Source of the DNA: Chaetomium olivaceum
Taxonomy: Eukaryota; Ascomycota; Sordariomycetes; Sordariales; Chaetomiaceae
Reading direction: 5' to 3'
Assembly: GCA_039881045.1 (NCBI GenBank)
Contig: JAYWVB010000022.1
Coordinates: 372,001-436,000, forward strand
DNA: 64,000 nt
Shown: piece after piece, positions 36,876 through 47,237 of the stretch
Numbering within the stretch: the stretch's first letter is position 1
Layout of the letters: each line of letters starts with the position of its first letter
Notes under the pieces: model-generated
Seen by the model: the letters and a program-made list of their open reading frames with translations, nothing else
What the model was told of the DNA's origin: nothing
Databases searched by the model: none
Program-made: the position numbers and the translations under genes

Positions 36876-38718
36876 ATGTTCTCGTCGGCTATCGGGAAAG
36901 TGACCTGGGAGGATAGGAGCAGTGACCCTCCAAACGGAGGTAAGAATCATCACCAAGAGCGAGTTCGGTTTGATTCCCTTCATTTTCACATTGCCGCATA
37001 TTGTGCGGCCAGGCCTGCATATACAACGAAAGACTTGCGTGTATTCAGTACGCTGGGACCTTCTGACACATATAGTTCAGGATCTTTTCTAGTTCTCCCA
37101 AACAAGACCATCCTCGTTGGTCGGGATGAGACCAGAAATCATGTTGCATTTGCAGACCTTGTGGTTTCGAGGTGCCAACTGGAAATCTTCTCCGTCGTCG
37201 TTGATGAGCAATATGACCACCCGCCACTGGTATTCGTGCGTGATCGTGGATCCTCAAATGGGACTGCTGTGAACGGCCAGCTCATCGGAAAGGGGACGGC
37301 GCTTTCCCCATCGAGATTGCTCGAGGATAGAGATACGATCACTATCGGAGGGCATCCTCACCTAAGGCTCGAGTATACCCTGTTGATGAATTCGCACAAT
37401 TGGCGCCCATCGTATATCCTCAGTCAACTCCAACGCCAGGAAGTCGAGGTAAGACGTCAATTCCTTTTTTCGTTTTTGGTGACCTCGAGTTCTGTACTTT
37501 TCTGACATAGCCCGTAGCTGTTCAAAGACCGATTTGTGGTGACTGATCGCACCATTAGTGATGGTGCTCATGCCATTGTCTTTCTGGCCGCAGATGTAGA
37601 AACTGGGCAGCATGTCGTCTGTAAAGTCCACGACATTAGCAAATACTCTCGATCATCAAAGGAAGTAGGGAGAATTCGCCAAGAGGCATCGTTGCTGAGC
37701 ACTCTGGACCATGTATGAATATGACGAGAATATCTTGACCAACACTTCTGACCATTTAGCCAAATATTCTACCCATCAAGGCAGCATTTGAGACAGAGCA
37801 CACGATGTATGCCACCACTCGACGCTACCGCGGGGTGTTCACGAGCTAACTCGCCAGCAGATATGTGATCACGGACCTAGCAACAGGGGGGGATTTATAC
37901 TCACTGCTTCTAAGATACAACAAATTGAACGAGTGGGGAATCCGGTCTATCATACGACAAGTTCTTCAAGGGGTTGCCTACATACACAGCAAAGGCGTCG
38001 CACACCGAGACATTAAGCTTGAGAATATCCTGTGCGGTGTGACACCCCAGGTACCGTATCGCATCATGCTCTCAGACTTTGGAGATTCGGGCATCGCCGG
38101 CCCCGGAAGGTTGAAATCCAAGGTCGGAACTCGGTTCTATCGGCCGCCGTATGTTACACCACCACCTAAGGAGCGCCAGATCTGACTATCTATAGCGAAT
38201 GTGATGCTCCGGGACAAGGTCATGGCCTATCAGTCGACATCTGGGCAGTCGGCATGCTGACGTTGCAGCTGGTTCTAGGCTACGAGGAGCTTCCAGGTCT
38301 TGACTCGGTGGTTTTCAAGAGCCAGGAGGACGTCGACGCATACCTTGGCGCAATCTTTGCCGTCCTTGGGCCGCAAGGACTGATCTCTGACGCTGGTCAG
38401 AGTTTTATCTGCGGCTGTATGACCTATAACAGCAACAGAAGACCAACAGCCCGCCAGGCCTTCTACCACAGGTGGTTACAAAACCCGTCAAGCGATAGGA
38501 AGATGTTTAAGCGGCTAGAGGCAGACAATGCTAAATCATGGAAACCTCAACGAGTCAAGTTCCCGGTGATCGAGGACCTAACAACTACTCCACTCGAGGT
38601 CGATGAGCGCGGAGGCGCTCCCAAAAAGGGTCAGATGGTTCTACAGGACACGGCTTCGCCACACTTCATAGGCCGCGAGGCGGCGGGAGCTAAGCAGAAT
38701 CACGACAATCACGACTAG
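36876..38718 (+). CDS. FHA-domain serine/threonine protein kinase (Chk2/Rad53/Mek1-like layout)
   Basis: Five exons (36876-37448, 37518-37712, 37760-37806, 37861-38148, 38196-38718) splice cleanly to 541 residues, with introns of 47-69 nt. An N-terminal FHA domain shows LVGRDETRNH, VVSRCQLEI and RDRGSSNGTAVNG, the phosphothreonine-binding signature. The kinase domain has the invariant Lys in VVCKVHD, catalytic loop HRDIKLEN, metal loop LSDFGDSG, GTRFYRPPE in place of the usual APE segment, and SVDIWAVGML. The Gly-rich loop is degenerate (ISDGAHAIVFLA, one Gly). After the kinase only a short charged tail remains. FHA plus kinase is the architecture of DNA-damage and meiotic checkpoint kinases, but the sequence is divergent, so orthology to Rad53, Cds1 or Mek1 is not claimed. 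It looks lower in GC than its neighbours. Confidence 0.85.
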
Positions 38719-38964
38719 AAAGTGCGGCATCGCCGCCAACCACATTCAAGCCCGGGCAATCTTAAGCCAGGGGCCGGCAGCCAACACGGAGAGGGCGGAA
38801 TGCGGAACCATCCCCGCCTGAATAGCTGAACAACTCATGCGGGGCCAGAAATGTTGGGACGCCTCTTTTCTCACTGCCCGAATAACACATATGGCCAACT
38901 TGAAGCTCTCATATTACAGAGAACTAGCCCTCTCAGCTAAATGACTTCGAGATTAACCTCGCAA

Positions 38965-40227
38965 TCAAAGCTTCGAACTATCAGTCTTCATCCCCTCATC
39001 ATCTTGCTCCTTGACGGTTAGATCCGGCAGTTCAGCCGGCATGATTCTCCTTGGTGACGTCCCCGGAACAGCCGCATACTTGGAGAAGTCGGTGACGCCG
39101 GCCTGTTTTCTCAGGAAGTCCTCGTCCAGCTCCAGCTTGCCGTTCATTACGGATGCGGGGGCCTTGATCATTGCAAGCACCGCATCGGAGAAGACGGTGG
39201 CCTTGCGTAGGTCCTTGACGTAAGACGGGTCTTTGCGCGTGAACTGCTCTGTCGCCGCAGACTCGATAGCCTAGAAGATAACGTGTCAGTCGAGGTCTCC
39301 TCACTAAGTGTTGGGTAAACCGGAGGTTTATTTCTCCCTCCCTCTTCATGTCAGGCACCCAAATAAAGCCCTTCCCATTGACACAAAAAAGAAAACAGAA
39401 AAACCAAAAGAAAAACCAGAAGAACTCACAACAGCAGGCCACAGCCCCCCAATCCCCACCCCCGCTTCACTCCCCCCCTCCTCCCCACCACCAACGACAC
39501 CCTCCCTCTCAAAATCCATCGCCAACCCCTTCACCAAAACACTCATCCCCACCTTCCCCATTGCATACGCCGTCTTGCCCCTAAAAAACCGGCTATAAAT
39601 CGGCGGACACACCACCACGATCCTCCCTCCTTGGCCCGCCCTCCCCCGCTTCTTCCGCCCTTCCTCGTCTGTCGGGTTTAGGTACGGCAGCGCCGCCTGC
39701 ATGGCCCCGTACAGGCCCTCCGGGTTGACCCGCTGCATCAGCTGGAAGCGCTTCATGGGCGTGGCGGCGACGGGCGCCCACCAGATGGCGCCGGCATTGT
39801 AGATTAGGATGTCGAGGTGTGCGTATATCTGGAGAGGTTGTTTTAATGGTGAACTGACGAGAAAGGATTGGGTGGGGGGTTTTACCTCGATGGTCTTTTT
39901 GACCAGCCCCTGGATGCTGTCGTAGCTGGTCGTGTCGACGGGGATGGCGGTTGCTTCGCCGCCGGCGAGGGTAATCTCACGGGCGACAGTGGTGATGGTG
40001 GAGAGAGGGGAGTTGGGGTCTGGTGGGAAGGGGAAGATCTTGGCGAGGTCGGCTTCGGGTGTGGTGGATTTGGCCGCGACGACGACTTGATAGGGTTAGT
40101 GTGTTGCTCTGGGGGTAGGTAGGAGGTGATAATTACCGGCGTATCCTTCCTTGCCTAGGTCAACGGCGATCTGCCGGCCAATGCCCCGTGAGGCACCAAC
40201 CACGATAGCTACCCTGCGAGACGTCAT
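38965..40227 (-). CDS. Short-chain dehydrogenase, HSDL2-like, with peroxisomal PTS1 (SKL)
   Basis: Exons 40227-40137, 40085-39886, 39828-39430 and 39270-38965 give 331 residues. The Rossmann motif GASRGIGRQIA, NAG in IYNAGAIWW and the catalytic pair in YAMGK identify a classical SDR. The C-terminal part (FSDAVLAMIKAPASVMNGKL, then DFLRKQAGVTDF) matches the SDR core of HSDL2; the SCP2 domain of animal HSDL2 is absent. The protein ends SSKL, a canonical peroxisome import signal. Known: HSDL2 proteins are linked to peroxisomal or mitochondrial fatty-acid metabolism; the substrate is unknown. It diverges from a kappa-class GST, also a peroxisome-associated family, across 365 bp. Confidence 0.88.
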
Positions 40228-40592
40228 GTTGAGATGAGCTGATGAAGATGAAAAGGGTTCCGTGTAAGTGGTGAGGTGGTGTATGAGATATTCGACTAGT
40301 ATTAGACGGAGACTTGATATGATGGTGAATCCGGCTACTTGATCCCCGAGTAGTGGGTCATCCCGGCAATGAAGTTGGGGAGTGTGGATTAGTGATCAGC
40401 CGGAGCTCGTAAGGCCGGAGTACACCACGCCGGGGGCCGTCCCGATGTGGGGCTGCCGAGGTTCTCCTCTTCCGGGCCCCTGCATGAGACATGGGATTAG
40501 ACCACCCTTCCTTTCATAAGTCATCAGAGGTAATGGTTCGAAATCACACCATTCTATCTCTGTTTTGCAAATAACCAATTGACTGTATAAGG
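40228..40592. promoter_or_regulatory. Shared divergent promoter, HSDL2-like SDR and kappa GST
   Basis: The 365-bp spacer lies between two divergent genes of peroxisome-associated families. I see no certain binding site. A CCGG-rich stretch (40401-40480) is the only compositional feature. Confidence 0.45.
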
Positions 40593-41579
40593 ATGGGCGG
40601 CAAGATTGACTGTTACCTGGACCTTGGTGAGACCCCTATTCTGAACTTAAACCATGTAATTAAGGGCTAACACGCCGTAGCGTCTCTCTCAGTTATCTTG
40701 CATTCCTCGAACTGCAAAAGAACAGCGACCTCCTTGCCTCTCACAATGTAGAGATCGAGTCTGTCACTATCCCAGTCCCTCACCCCTTTCTAACCACCCA
40801 CAACTGACTAACCTCCCCGGTCACAGATACCACCCCGTCCTCCTGGGCGCCATAAACGCCGGTTCCGGTACGCCCTTTTTCTCAACCCACACCTACCCCA
40901 TCTCCTAATAGCCCCCCCCTCCCCCCTAACTTTTTACCCTTTCACACAGGAAACCGCCCCCCCTGGACCCTCCCCCCCAAAGCCACCTACGGCATCCACG
41001 ACGCCCGCCGCGCGATCGCTCGCCACACCCCTCCCCCCTCCATCTCCTTCCCCGCTGACCTGATGAAATCCGGCATGACTGTCGTCCCGCTGCGCTGCCT
41101 GCACTACATCAAGCAGCAGCACCCGCGCCCCGTCTTCCTCGCGGCGCTGCGCCACCTGTTCGAGGCGTTTTGGGCGCCGCCGAATAGGGATCTTACTACG
41201 GTGGACGGGGTGAGGGGGTCGTTGAGGGGCGTGCCCGCCAAGGAGGAGAGTGGGTTGTTGTTTACGGAAGGGGAGGTGGAAGAGGTGTTGGCGGCGGCGG
41301 GGACGGAGGAGATGAAGGGGTTGTTGAAGAGGACGACGCAGGAGGCGTTGGAGAAGGGGGCGTTTGGGGCGCCCTGGTTGTGGGTGTGAGTGATGGGAAA
41401 GGGAAGGAGGAGCCATTTTTTGGGAGTGATCGGTGAGTTCTGATCTGGGGAGAGAGAGGGGGTTGTCAGTTGGGTGGGTGCTAACAAATGATAGGTTCCA
41501 TTTCGTGTATATATTCTTGGGGTTGCCATTCACGGATGTCACGCTGTTGCCGGCGGGCGGAGCAAAGGGGAAGCTTTGA
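40593..41579 (+). CDS. Kappa-class glutathione transferase / DsbA-like 2-hydroxychromene-2-carboxylate isomerase family; two apparent frameshifts
   Basis: Exons 40593-40626, 40681-40758, 40827-40867, 40950-41432 and 41495-41579 encode about 240 residues. The start MGGKIDCYLDL, then AFLELQKNSDLLASHNVEIE and YHPVLLGAINAGSGNRPPW, and the end GAFGAPWLWV with EEPFFGSDRFHFVYIFLGLP are signatures of the thioredoxin-fold kappa GSTs (human GSTK1, peroxisome/mitochondria). One base is missing near 40690, where the catalytic-site segment should read ASL-Y-SYLAF (the Tyr/Ser bind glutathione), and one near 41389 just after PWLWV. As read, the frame stops at 41387-41389. The protein would end AKGKL, a weak, non-canonical PTS1-like tail. 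Confidence 0.85.
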
Positions 41580-41777
41580 GGAGTTGCATTGAGTTGCGCT
41601 CCGGGGTTCGAGGGTCAAGAGAGGAAAGGGTGGAGGATGTGATGAGGGAAACTGCTGTGTAAAAATAACAACGAACGGTTCTAATTGGTATTTCACCTGG
41701 GTATAATGTCCTTTAACGCCATGTTCGAGACCTCTTCTTACTCCCACATGATGTACACGCCACTCGGCACAAGGGCA

Positions 41778-42831
41778 TCACGGTTTTCCTGTCATCCGTA
41801 ATCGTCTGGCCTCGTCCTCTCTAAGGGCCTCGCTCCTTGCCAGGAAGTCCTGTCGGGCGGCAAAGGAGTGCTTCGACTTGCCCGCCAGCTCGAGCTCGTC
41901 CTTGATACCCTCCCGATCCACGAACCCGGCCCAGTCCATCCTGCTCTTTTCCACCGTGTTCAGTTTCTTGGCATCCGCCTCCTTGGCCTCACGCGCTCGT
42001 AAGCGATCCGACATGCCCAGGTTCAAGTCGGATCGACGGGAAAGGCCCTCAGTTACGATGGGCTCAAACCTGGACCGGAAGGCTTTCCGTGGCATGCGTT
42101 TCTGCGTGGGGGAGGAATCGTCATCTGCTGGGGCTGCCTCACCGCCGTTTCCGGCGAGATATAACTTGGCCTCGGCCGAGTCATGGGGTACCAGCTTCTC
42201 TTCCGTGTGGACTTTACCGGCGAAGTTGTAGGTTCGTTTTATGCGAATGAGATCAGATTCTTCGGGTTTCTGGATCGCTGGTATAGGTTTAAGTGGTGAC
42301 GAAGTCTCGGCAAGTTCTCCGTTTGGTTGTGTAGTTGTCGGTTCCTGCGGATTTCGGGTTCCTGACTTGCTAGTCATTTGTGCCCATAGCGCATCCACGT
42401 CAATTGTAACCGGACCGCTCGCGACCTCCACTCGTTTTTCAGCCTTTCTGTAAGAAGAGTGTTAGGTGAGCAAAGTGGCTTGTTGCGTTGCAGAGCTGGG
42501 TTGCATACTCAACCGCACGCATCCGACGCGTCTTGATCAACCCTCCCTCGCCTCCTTCATCTTCGTCCGCCCCTTCATCTTTCCGCTTGGCCTTCTTCCG
42601 CCGTTTCTTCCCCTTTTCGATTATCGCCTCGTCCCCGGAGTTCTCGAAACCTGCATCCTCGGCGGCATCATTGGCGTTTTCCCGTCTCCGTTTCGGCTGG
42701 GTCTGTTTCTCGGTTTCGGCCGGCTCGTCGTCATCTGAGACAGAGGATTCTTCCGCAGGGGCGTCGTCGGGCGCAAAGTCGGAGTCTTCCTCTGAGACGT
42801 AGTCTTCTTCATGCAATGGGTCCGTTGACAT
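41778..42831 (-). CDS. SWC5: SWR1 chromatin-remodelling complex subunit Swc5 (BCNT/CFDP1 family)
   Basis: Known: Swc5 activates Swr1 in exchanging H2A for H2A.Z. Exon 1 (42831-42509) encodes a very acidic N terminus (MSTDPLHEEDYVSEEDSDFA..., the histone-binding DEF/Y-type region) followed by KGKKRRKKAKRK. Exon 2 (42447-41778) ends in the BCNT-C domain, with MDWAGFVDREGIKDELELAG and FAARQDFLAR. The total is 330 residues. The intron is 61 nt with a GTATGC donor. The frame extends upstream of the chosen ATG, but MSTDP directly precedes the acidic domain as in relatives. It shares a 242-bp promoter with the divergent 2OG oxygenase. Confidence 0.92.
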
Positions 42832-43073
42832 GTTGAAGCGTGGGGTTGTTTTTGATGTTCCTACATCGTATTTCAACAATTCCGGGGAAAGGGTTCCGAG
42901 AATCACAAAAAGAGATGGGTCCCAGTGGTTCGGGAGAAGGCAGACTTGGCAGAGTGGGCGTGTGGGATCCACCAAGCTGACCAATCAAATCACGAGCTTA
43001 GACCCCGATCTTAGACATTCGAGAATCCACAATCAACCTCACGACAACCAAGCCACAACTCGCAACCGCGACC

Positions 43074-44576
43074 ATGTCGAAAAACAAAAACAAGAAGAGA
43101 AAGCAAAATGACCTCGCCAGCAACCTGCCGAACAAGCAATTCAAAACGACCAACAAGCCGATCACGCCGCCGCCGAAGGCGACGACCGCAGCGATGACGG
43201 CGTCAAACCAAACGGTGGCGAACCCACGAGTGTGCACGCCGTCGTCTCATTAGAGGAGCTGGAAATCGCAACTGAGACGCTCGCCGAGCTCGCAAAGTAT
43301 CCCGCCCTGCTCAAATCCCGAGCCTGCAAAGACCTCCGCGTCGCCGTCTGGGATTTCCGCCAAGCATGTCCGACCGGCCTCAACAGCACCGGAGCCAGTT
43401 CTAACTTGACCGGCCGCATCACCGCCGCTCTCGCCGATGGAAAATTCACCGACGCTAAGGTCCTCCTCGCCGAGATGAGAATCCGCGGCGAATCGCCCAA
43501 GCTTGGCGCCCTCTGCCGCTGGGTGCGCGACCTCGATGTCATCAGCGGCGTCTCCACCCTCAAAGACGAAACCCCCACTGGGCGCACCGCCCGCGACATG
43601 GAACTCATCAGCGTCCTTGACGGCGTCCTCCCGTCTGCGGTGTCATCGACACCAACCCTTCCGCCGGCTTCGACCCCTCCACGCCCATTTGCGTCCAAGA
43701 AAGCTGGGACCCCGCTCCCTGTCCTCCGCCCCGACCCTCCAAACCCATGCCTCCGTCCTTGACGGCTCCATCTTCCACTCTGCCCCACCTAACCTTCACG
43801 AATCTCTTCGCGTCATCGAAACCACCCCCGGGCCCCTCCGCAAGCCCCCCAACCACCACGACGCCATCCTCTACACCACCAAGCCCGGCGCTGTTCCCTT
43901 GTCATCTGTCCCCCCACCCATAACCTACCACCACCACCCCGTCGTCCCCAACCTCTCCCTTGCCACGCGCGTTCTTTCCCCCGCAGAATGCCAAGCCATC
44001 ATCGCCGCCGGTGAAACCGCCACATTCCTCCCCGACGCGCCCCTCCGCGAGGACGGTGACGTCTCCGTCCTCGCGCACAACTTCTACTGGGTCGTCGACC
44101 AGCCCTTCCACGATACCCTCTGGTCGCGCATCTCCCCGTTCGTACCCCGTACCGTAGACGGTCGGATGGTACGCGGCCTAAACCGTCGCTTTCGCGTCTA
44201 TCGCTATGTTCCCGGCGCGGAGTACCGTGCGCATATCGACGGGGCTTGGCCTCCGAGTGGTATCTTACCGGATGATACGTATGTGTATGATGCGTCGCCG
44301 GAGGGCAGGAAGCAGAGCAGTTTGTTTACGTTTTTGATCTATCTGAATGATGAGTTTGAGGGCGGGGAGACGACGTTTTTCTTGCCGAGCACGAGGGAGG
44401 GGGTGTTGAATGCGTATCCAGTGCGGCCGGTCATGGGTGGGGTGGCAGTTTTTCCGCATGGGGATACGAAAGGGGCGCTGTTGCATGAGGGGACGGGCGT
44501 GAGGAAGGGGGCAAAGTATGTGATTAGGACGGAGGTGGAGTATGATGTTGAGGCGACGGTGGGAGTGGCGGGGTAG
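43074..44576 (+). CDS. 2OG-Fe(II) oxygenase with prolyl-4-hydroxylase-type catalytic domain; three apparent frameshifts
   Basis: An intronless frame of about 501 residues after correction. It starts MSKNKNKKRKQND (nuclear-signal-like), then has a helical N-terminal domain (LEIATETLAELAKYPALLKS, ACKDLRVAVWDFRQACPTG, KVLLAEMRIRGESPKLGALC), a Pro-rich linker, and a C-terminal P4H-type double-stranded beta helix. The catalytic set is visible: HID in YRAHIDGAWPPS (about 44230), FLIYLNDEFEGGETTFF, the distal His in GALLHEGTGV and the 2-oxoglutarate-binding basic residue in KYVIRTEVEY. One-base losses fall between 43076 and 43253, near 43633-43638, and near 43715-43720. The substrate is unknown; prolyl hydroxylation is suggested by the fold only. 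Confidence 0.85.
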
Positions 44577-45528
44577 TAGAGGGAAAGGGAAGGCGATGGA
44601 TAGGATGAAAAGTTCTGGGTTTTGTTGCTTTGCATATATGAAGGAGTTGGATGGGAAACACAGGATGAACGAGAACGGAAACAAAACCACGAGAGAAATA
44701 CAACCATCGGAGTGACCATTCTGCGAAGGTTCTCCAAATGAAGCCTCACTTTCCGAAGTATTTACTAAAAGACTATAACTGATTGTATATAGAGGCAATT
44801 ATCAAAATAATGTCGAAAGGTAATCTCAGCAATGAAAAAGCGAGGAGGTGCAGATACAGTCGTCCAAACCACGGCACACGTTGTCTCTGTGGAACTTATG
44901 GAAGTGGGTCTCAGCTGTGGAGCAGTCAGCTCCACTCACATGCCCCGCCCCCGCTCGGCTCCGCGTTGTCGGCGCACCATCGGCAGGGACAACGGAGTCT
45001 TAGCAGTTTGATGAGATGGAGTCATCGGTTGTGTTGGATAATTTGTGTATGCTTTCCGTGCCTTAGTGAATACTGATATACGTTCAGATGAGCCCCGAAA
45101 CGGGCCCGTAGCACCTTCTCGGCCCCCTTCTACACCCGCTTCGACCAAGTTTCACAAAGTCACAAACTCTTGAATTACCGGCGGTAAACCCAGTATCCTG
45201 GCACGCCCGGATTCACTCTTCCATGGCGTCAAAAATCCAATTTACCCACGGCTGCCTTCCGGCTGACTTCCGGCCCTGCCAACCGGGCTCGCGGGTCCAG
45301 AGGGGCTCGCTATAACCCATCAGGCAACCGACGGCGCCGTTATCCCCGGGGAACGCATCCGATGTCCAATGAGATGCCGCTGGTTAAACCACACTTCTTC
45401 CCCCGCACCTTCGGAGATACGGTGGGTGGGTGTATTACACATGTACGACGATCACGAGGCGTCGCTTGAAGTCCGGTTGAAGCCCGGTCGAAGCCTGACC
45501 AGAAGCCTGAGTCGGAGGGTCAGTCGTC
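44577..45528. promoter_or_regulatory. Upstream region of the PhyH-like gene
   Basis: The 952 bp hold the 3' UTR of the 2OG oxygenase and the distal promoter of the PhyH-like gene. Near 45469-45510 an imperfect tandem repeat of a GAAGYCYGGTY-like unit (three to four copies) sits just upstream of a TATA box and could be a regulator site cluster. No gene was seen. Confidence 0.4.
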
Positions 45529-45537
45529 TATAAAAGG
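45529..45537 (+). promoter_or_regulatory. TATA box of the PhyH-like gene
   Basis: TATAAAAGG is a consensus TATA element, 151 bp before the start codon, directly preceding a short leader with a hexanucleotide repeat. Most other genes here lack such a clear element. Confidence 0.6.
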
Positions 45538-45580
45538 GGCCTCAATGCTACGGCCAGAGGAAGAAAGTTAGAGTCACAGT

Positions 45581-45620
45581 CAGAGCCAGAGCCAGATCCA
45601 GAGCCAGAGCCAGAGCCAGA
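45581..45620 (+). repeat. CCAGAG hexanucleotide microsatellite in the 5' leader
   Basis: About six to seven near-perfect CAGAGC/CCAGAG units, one with a T interruption, lie in the predicted 5' UTR of the PhyH-like gene. Confidence 0.85.
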
Positions 45621-45687
45621 AAAACAAAACAACACCTTACCTAGCCTCGATATTGTTGTTTGTGTTGAACCAGAAGCCAAGATCATC

Positions 45688-46907
45688 ATGTCGTCCACAT
45701 CCGTTCTTACCCCCGAAGAGAAGGAACACTTCCTCACCCACGGGTGGGTCAAGTAAGCCTAGTCTCGGTACCGAACCTTTCTTCACACCTTTGGGGATAC
45801 TCTACCTTCTACCCTTACCTTCCCCTATTTTACCCACACACCCTACCACCTTATCCACCCCCTCCCAGACCTATATCTGACCCCCACGCCAGGATCTCCA
45901 ATGCCTTCACCCAGGAACAAGCCGATCATATGAACGCCAATGTCTGGGCCCGTCTGGGCATGGACCCCAATGACCGATCCACATGGACGCGCCTGCGTAC
46001 CAACATGCCCGGCCACAGGAAGTTCGACCCCGCCGATTTTGCCCCGCGCGCCTGGGCGGCCATCTGCGAGCTCTGCGGCGGCGAGGACCGCGTCGATCCG
46101 GCTTCCAGGGAGTGGCGTGACTCGCTGATCGTCAACCTGGGCGACGAGAAGCACGGCGGCAAGCCCGTCCCGCCGCAGGACCTACCCGAGTGGCATGTGG
46201 TATGTGAAACCCTAGCCCTTTCCATGTCTCTCGTCTTCTTGCGGCACTCGTTGCTTCCCGAATGCTTCCATCGGGAAATGAGATCTGACACTACCGGACA
46301 GGACGGCGATTTCTTCGTCCACTACCTCGACAGCCGCGAGCAAGCGCTGTTGGTAACGCCCCTATTCACCGACATCGTGTCCAACGGCGGCGCGACTATC
46401 ATCTGCCCCGAAGCGATCCCCAAGATAGCCAAGCACCTGCACGACCACCCGGAGGGCGTGTCGCCGCGCATGGTGCCGCGCGGGCAAGAAGGGTTCCAGG
46501 TGGGCCAGCACAAGGACTTGAGTTTCTTCTGCAACGTGGCCAAGAGCTGCGACAACTTCGTCGAGGCCACGGGCAAGGTCGGCGACGTCTACCTGATGCA
46601 CCCGCTCATGCTGCACGCGCCCTCGAGTAACGCCCTGCGCAGGGTGCGTATTATTATCAACCCGGCCGTGTCGCTCAAGAAGGAGCACTGCTTCGATCGT
46701 GAGGATGGGAATTACAGCTTGGTGGAGCAATTTACGCTGAAGGCGCTGGGTAAGGAGAGGTTGCCCGGGTGGAAGGCTACGGGGCCGAGGGAGACGGTTG
46801 TTCCGGCGCGGTTGCAGATGCAGGAACAGATGAAGCAGGAGGAGTTGAAGAGATTGGCCGCGTTGAAGGCCAAGGAGGAGCAGAAAACCGTCAGTGCGAC
46901 TGCTTAA
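45688..46907 (+). CDS. Phytanoyl-CoA dioxygenase (PhyH)-like 2OG-Fe(II) oxygenase
   Basis: Exons 45688-45752, 45893-46199 and 46302-46907 give 325 residues with clean splices. The start MSSTSVLTPEEKEHFLTHGW is typical of PhyH-like proteins, whose first helix and strand read 'F...GF/W'. The body includes DFFVHYLDSREQALLVTPLF, GATIICPEAI, QVGQHKDLSFFCNV, GDVYLMHPLMLHAPSSN (distal His) and RRVRIIINPAVSL (2-oxoglutarate-binding Arg). The proximal HxD is less certain: HYLD or QHKD. A Lys/Gln-rich coiled tail ends the protein. The substrate is unknown; fungal relatives act in lipid or secondary metabolism. The sharp TATA box suggests tightly regulated expression. Confidence 0.8.
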
Positions 46908-47237
46908 ATTGGTGATATGATGTGGTGTAGTTAGTATTTGTGTCAAGTTAGTTGTCGACCTATGTACTTAGATTGCCAGATTATTGATCAGTTCAAGACA
47001 TTCGCCGACCAAAAAGCCAAGAAATACCCGTAGCTAATCGTCGTGGGGGTTGATTGTGTTTGATGCAGCCAGCAAGGTTCCCGAGATGCCAAGCAAGATA
47101 TTCCCCTGCGTGAGAGTGGAGCAGCCAAGATCTGCTTGGCGGGAACGACTTCAATAAGTTCGATTCGAACAAGTCGATCCATCCCAAACTACACGTCACA
47201 TCTCCCTGCAGCCCACCAACACAAACAATCCCCCAAA
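46908..47237. other. Spacer between the PhyH-like gene and WDR70
   Basis: 330 bp in tandem orientation, holding a 3' UTR and the WDR70 promoter. The WDR70 frame is open back to 47136 but without similarity. Nothing else was recognised. Confidence 0.4.
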
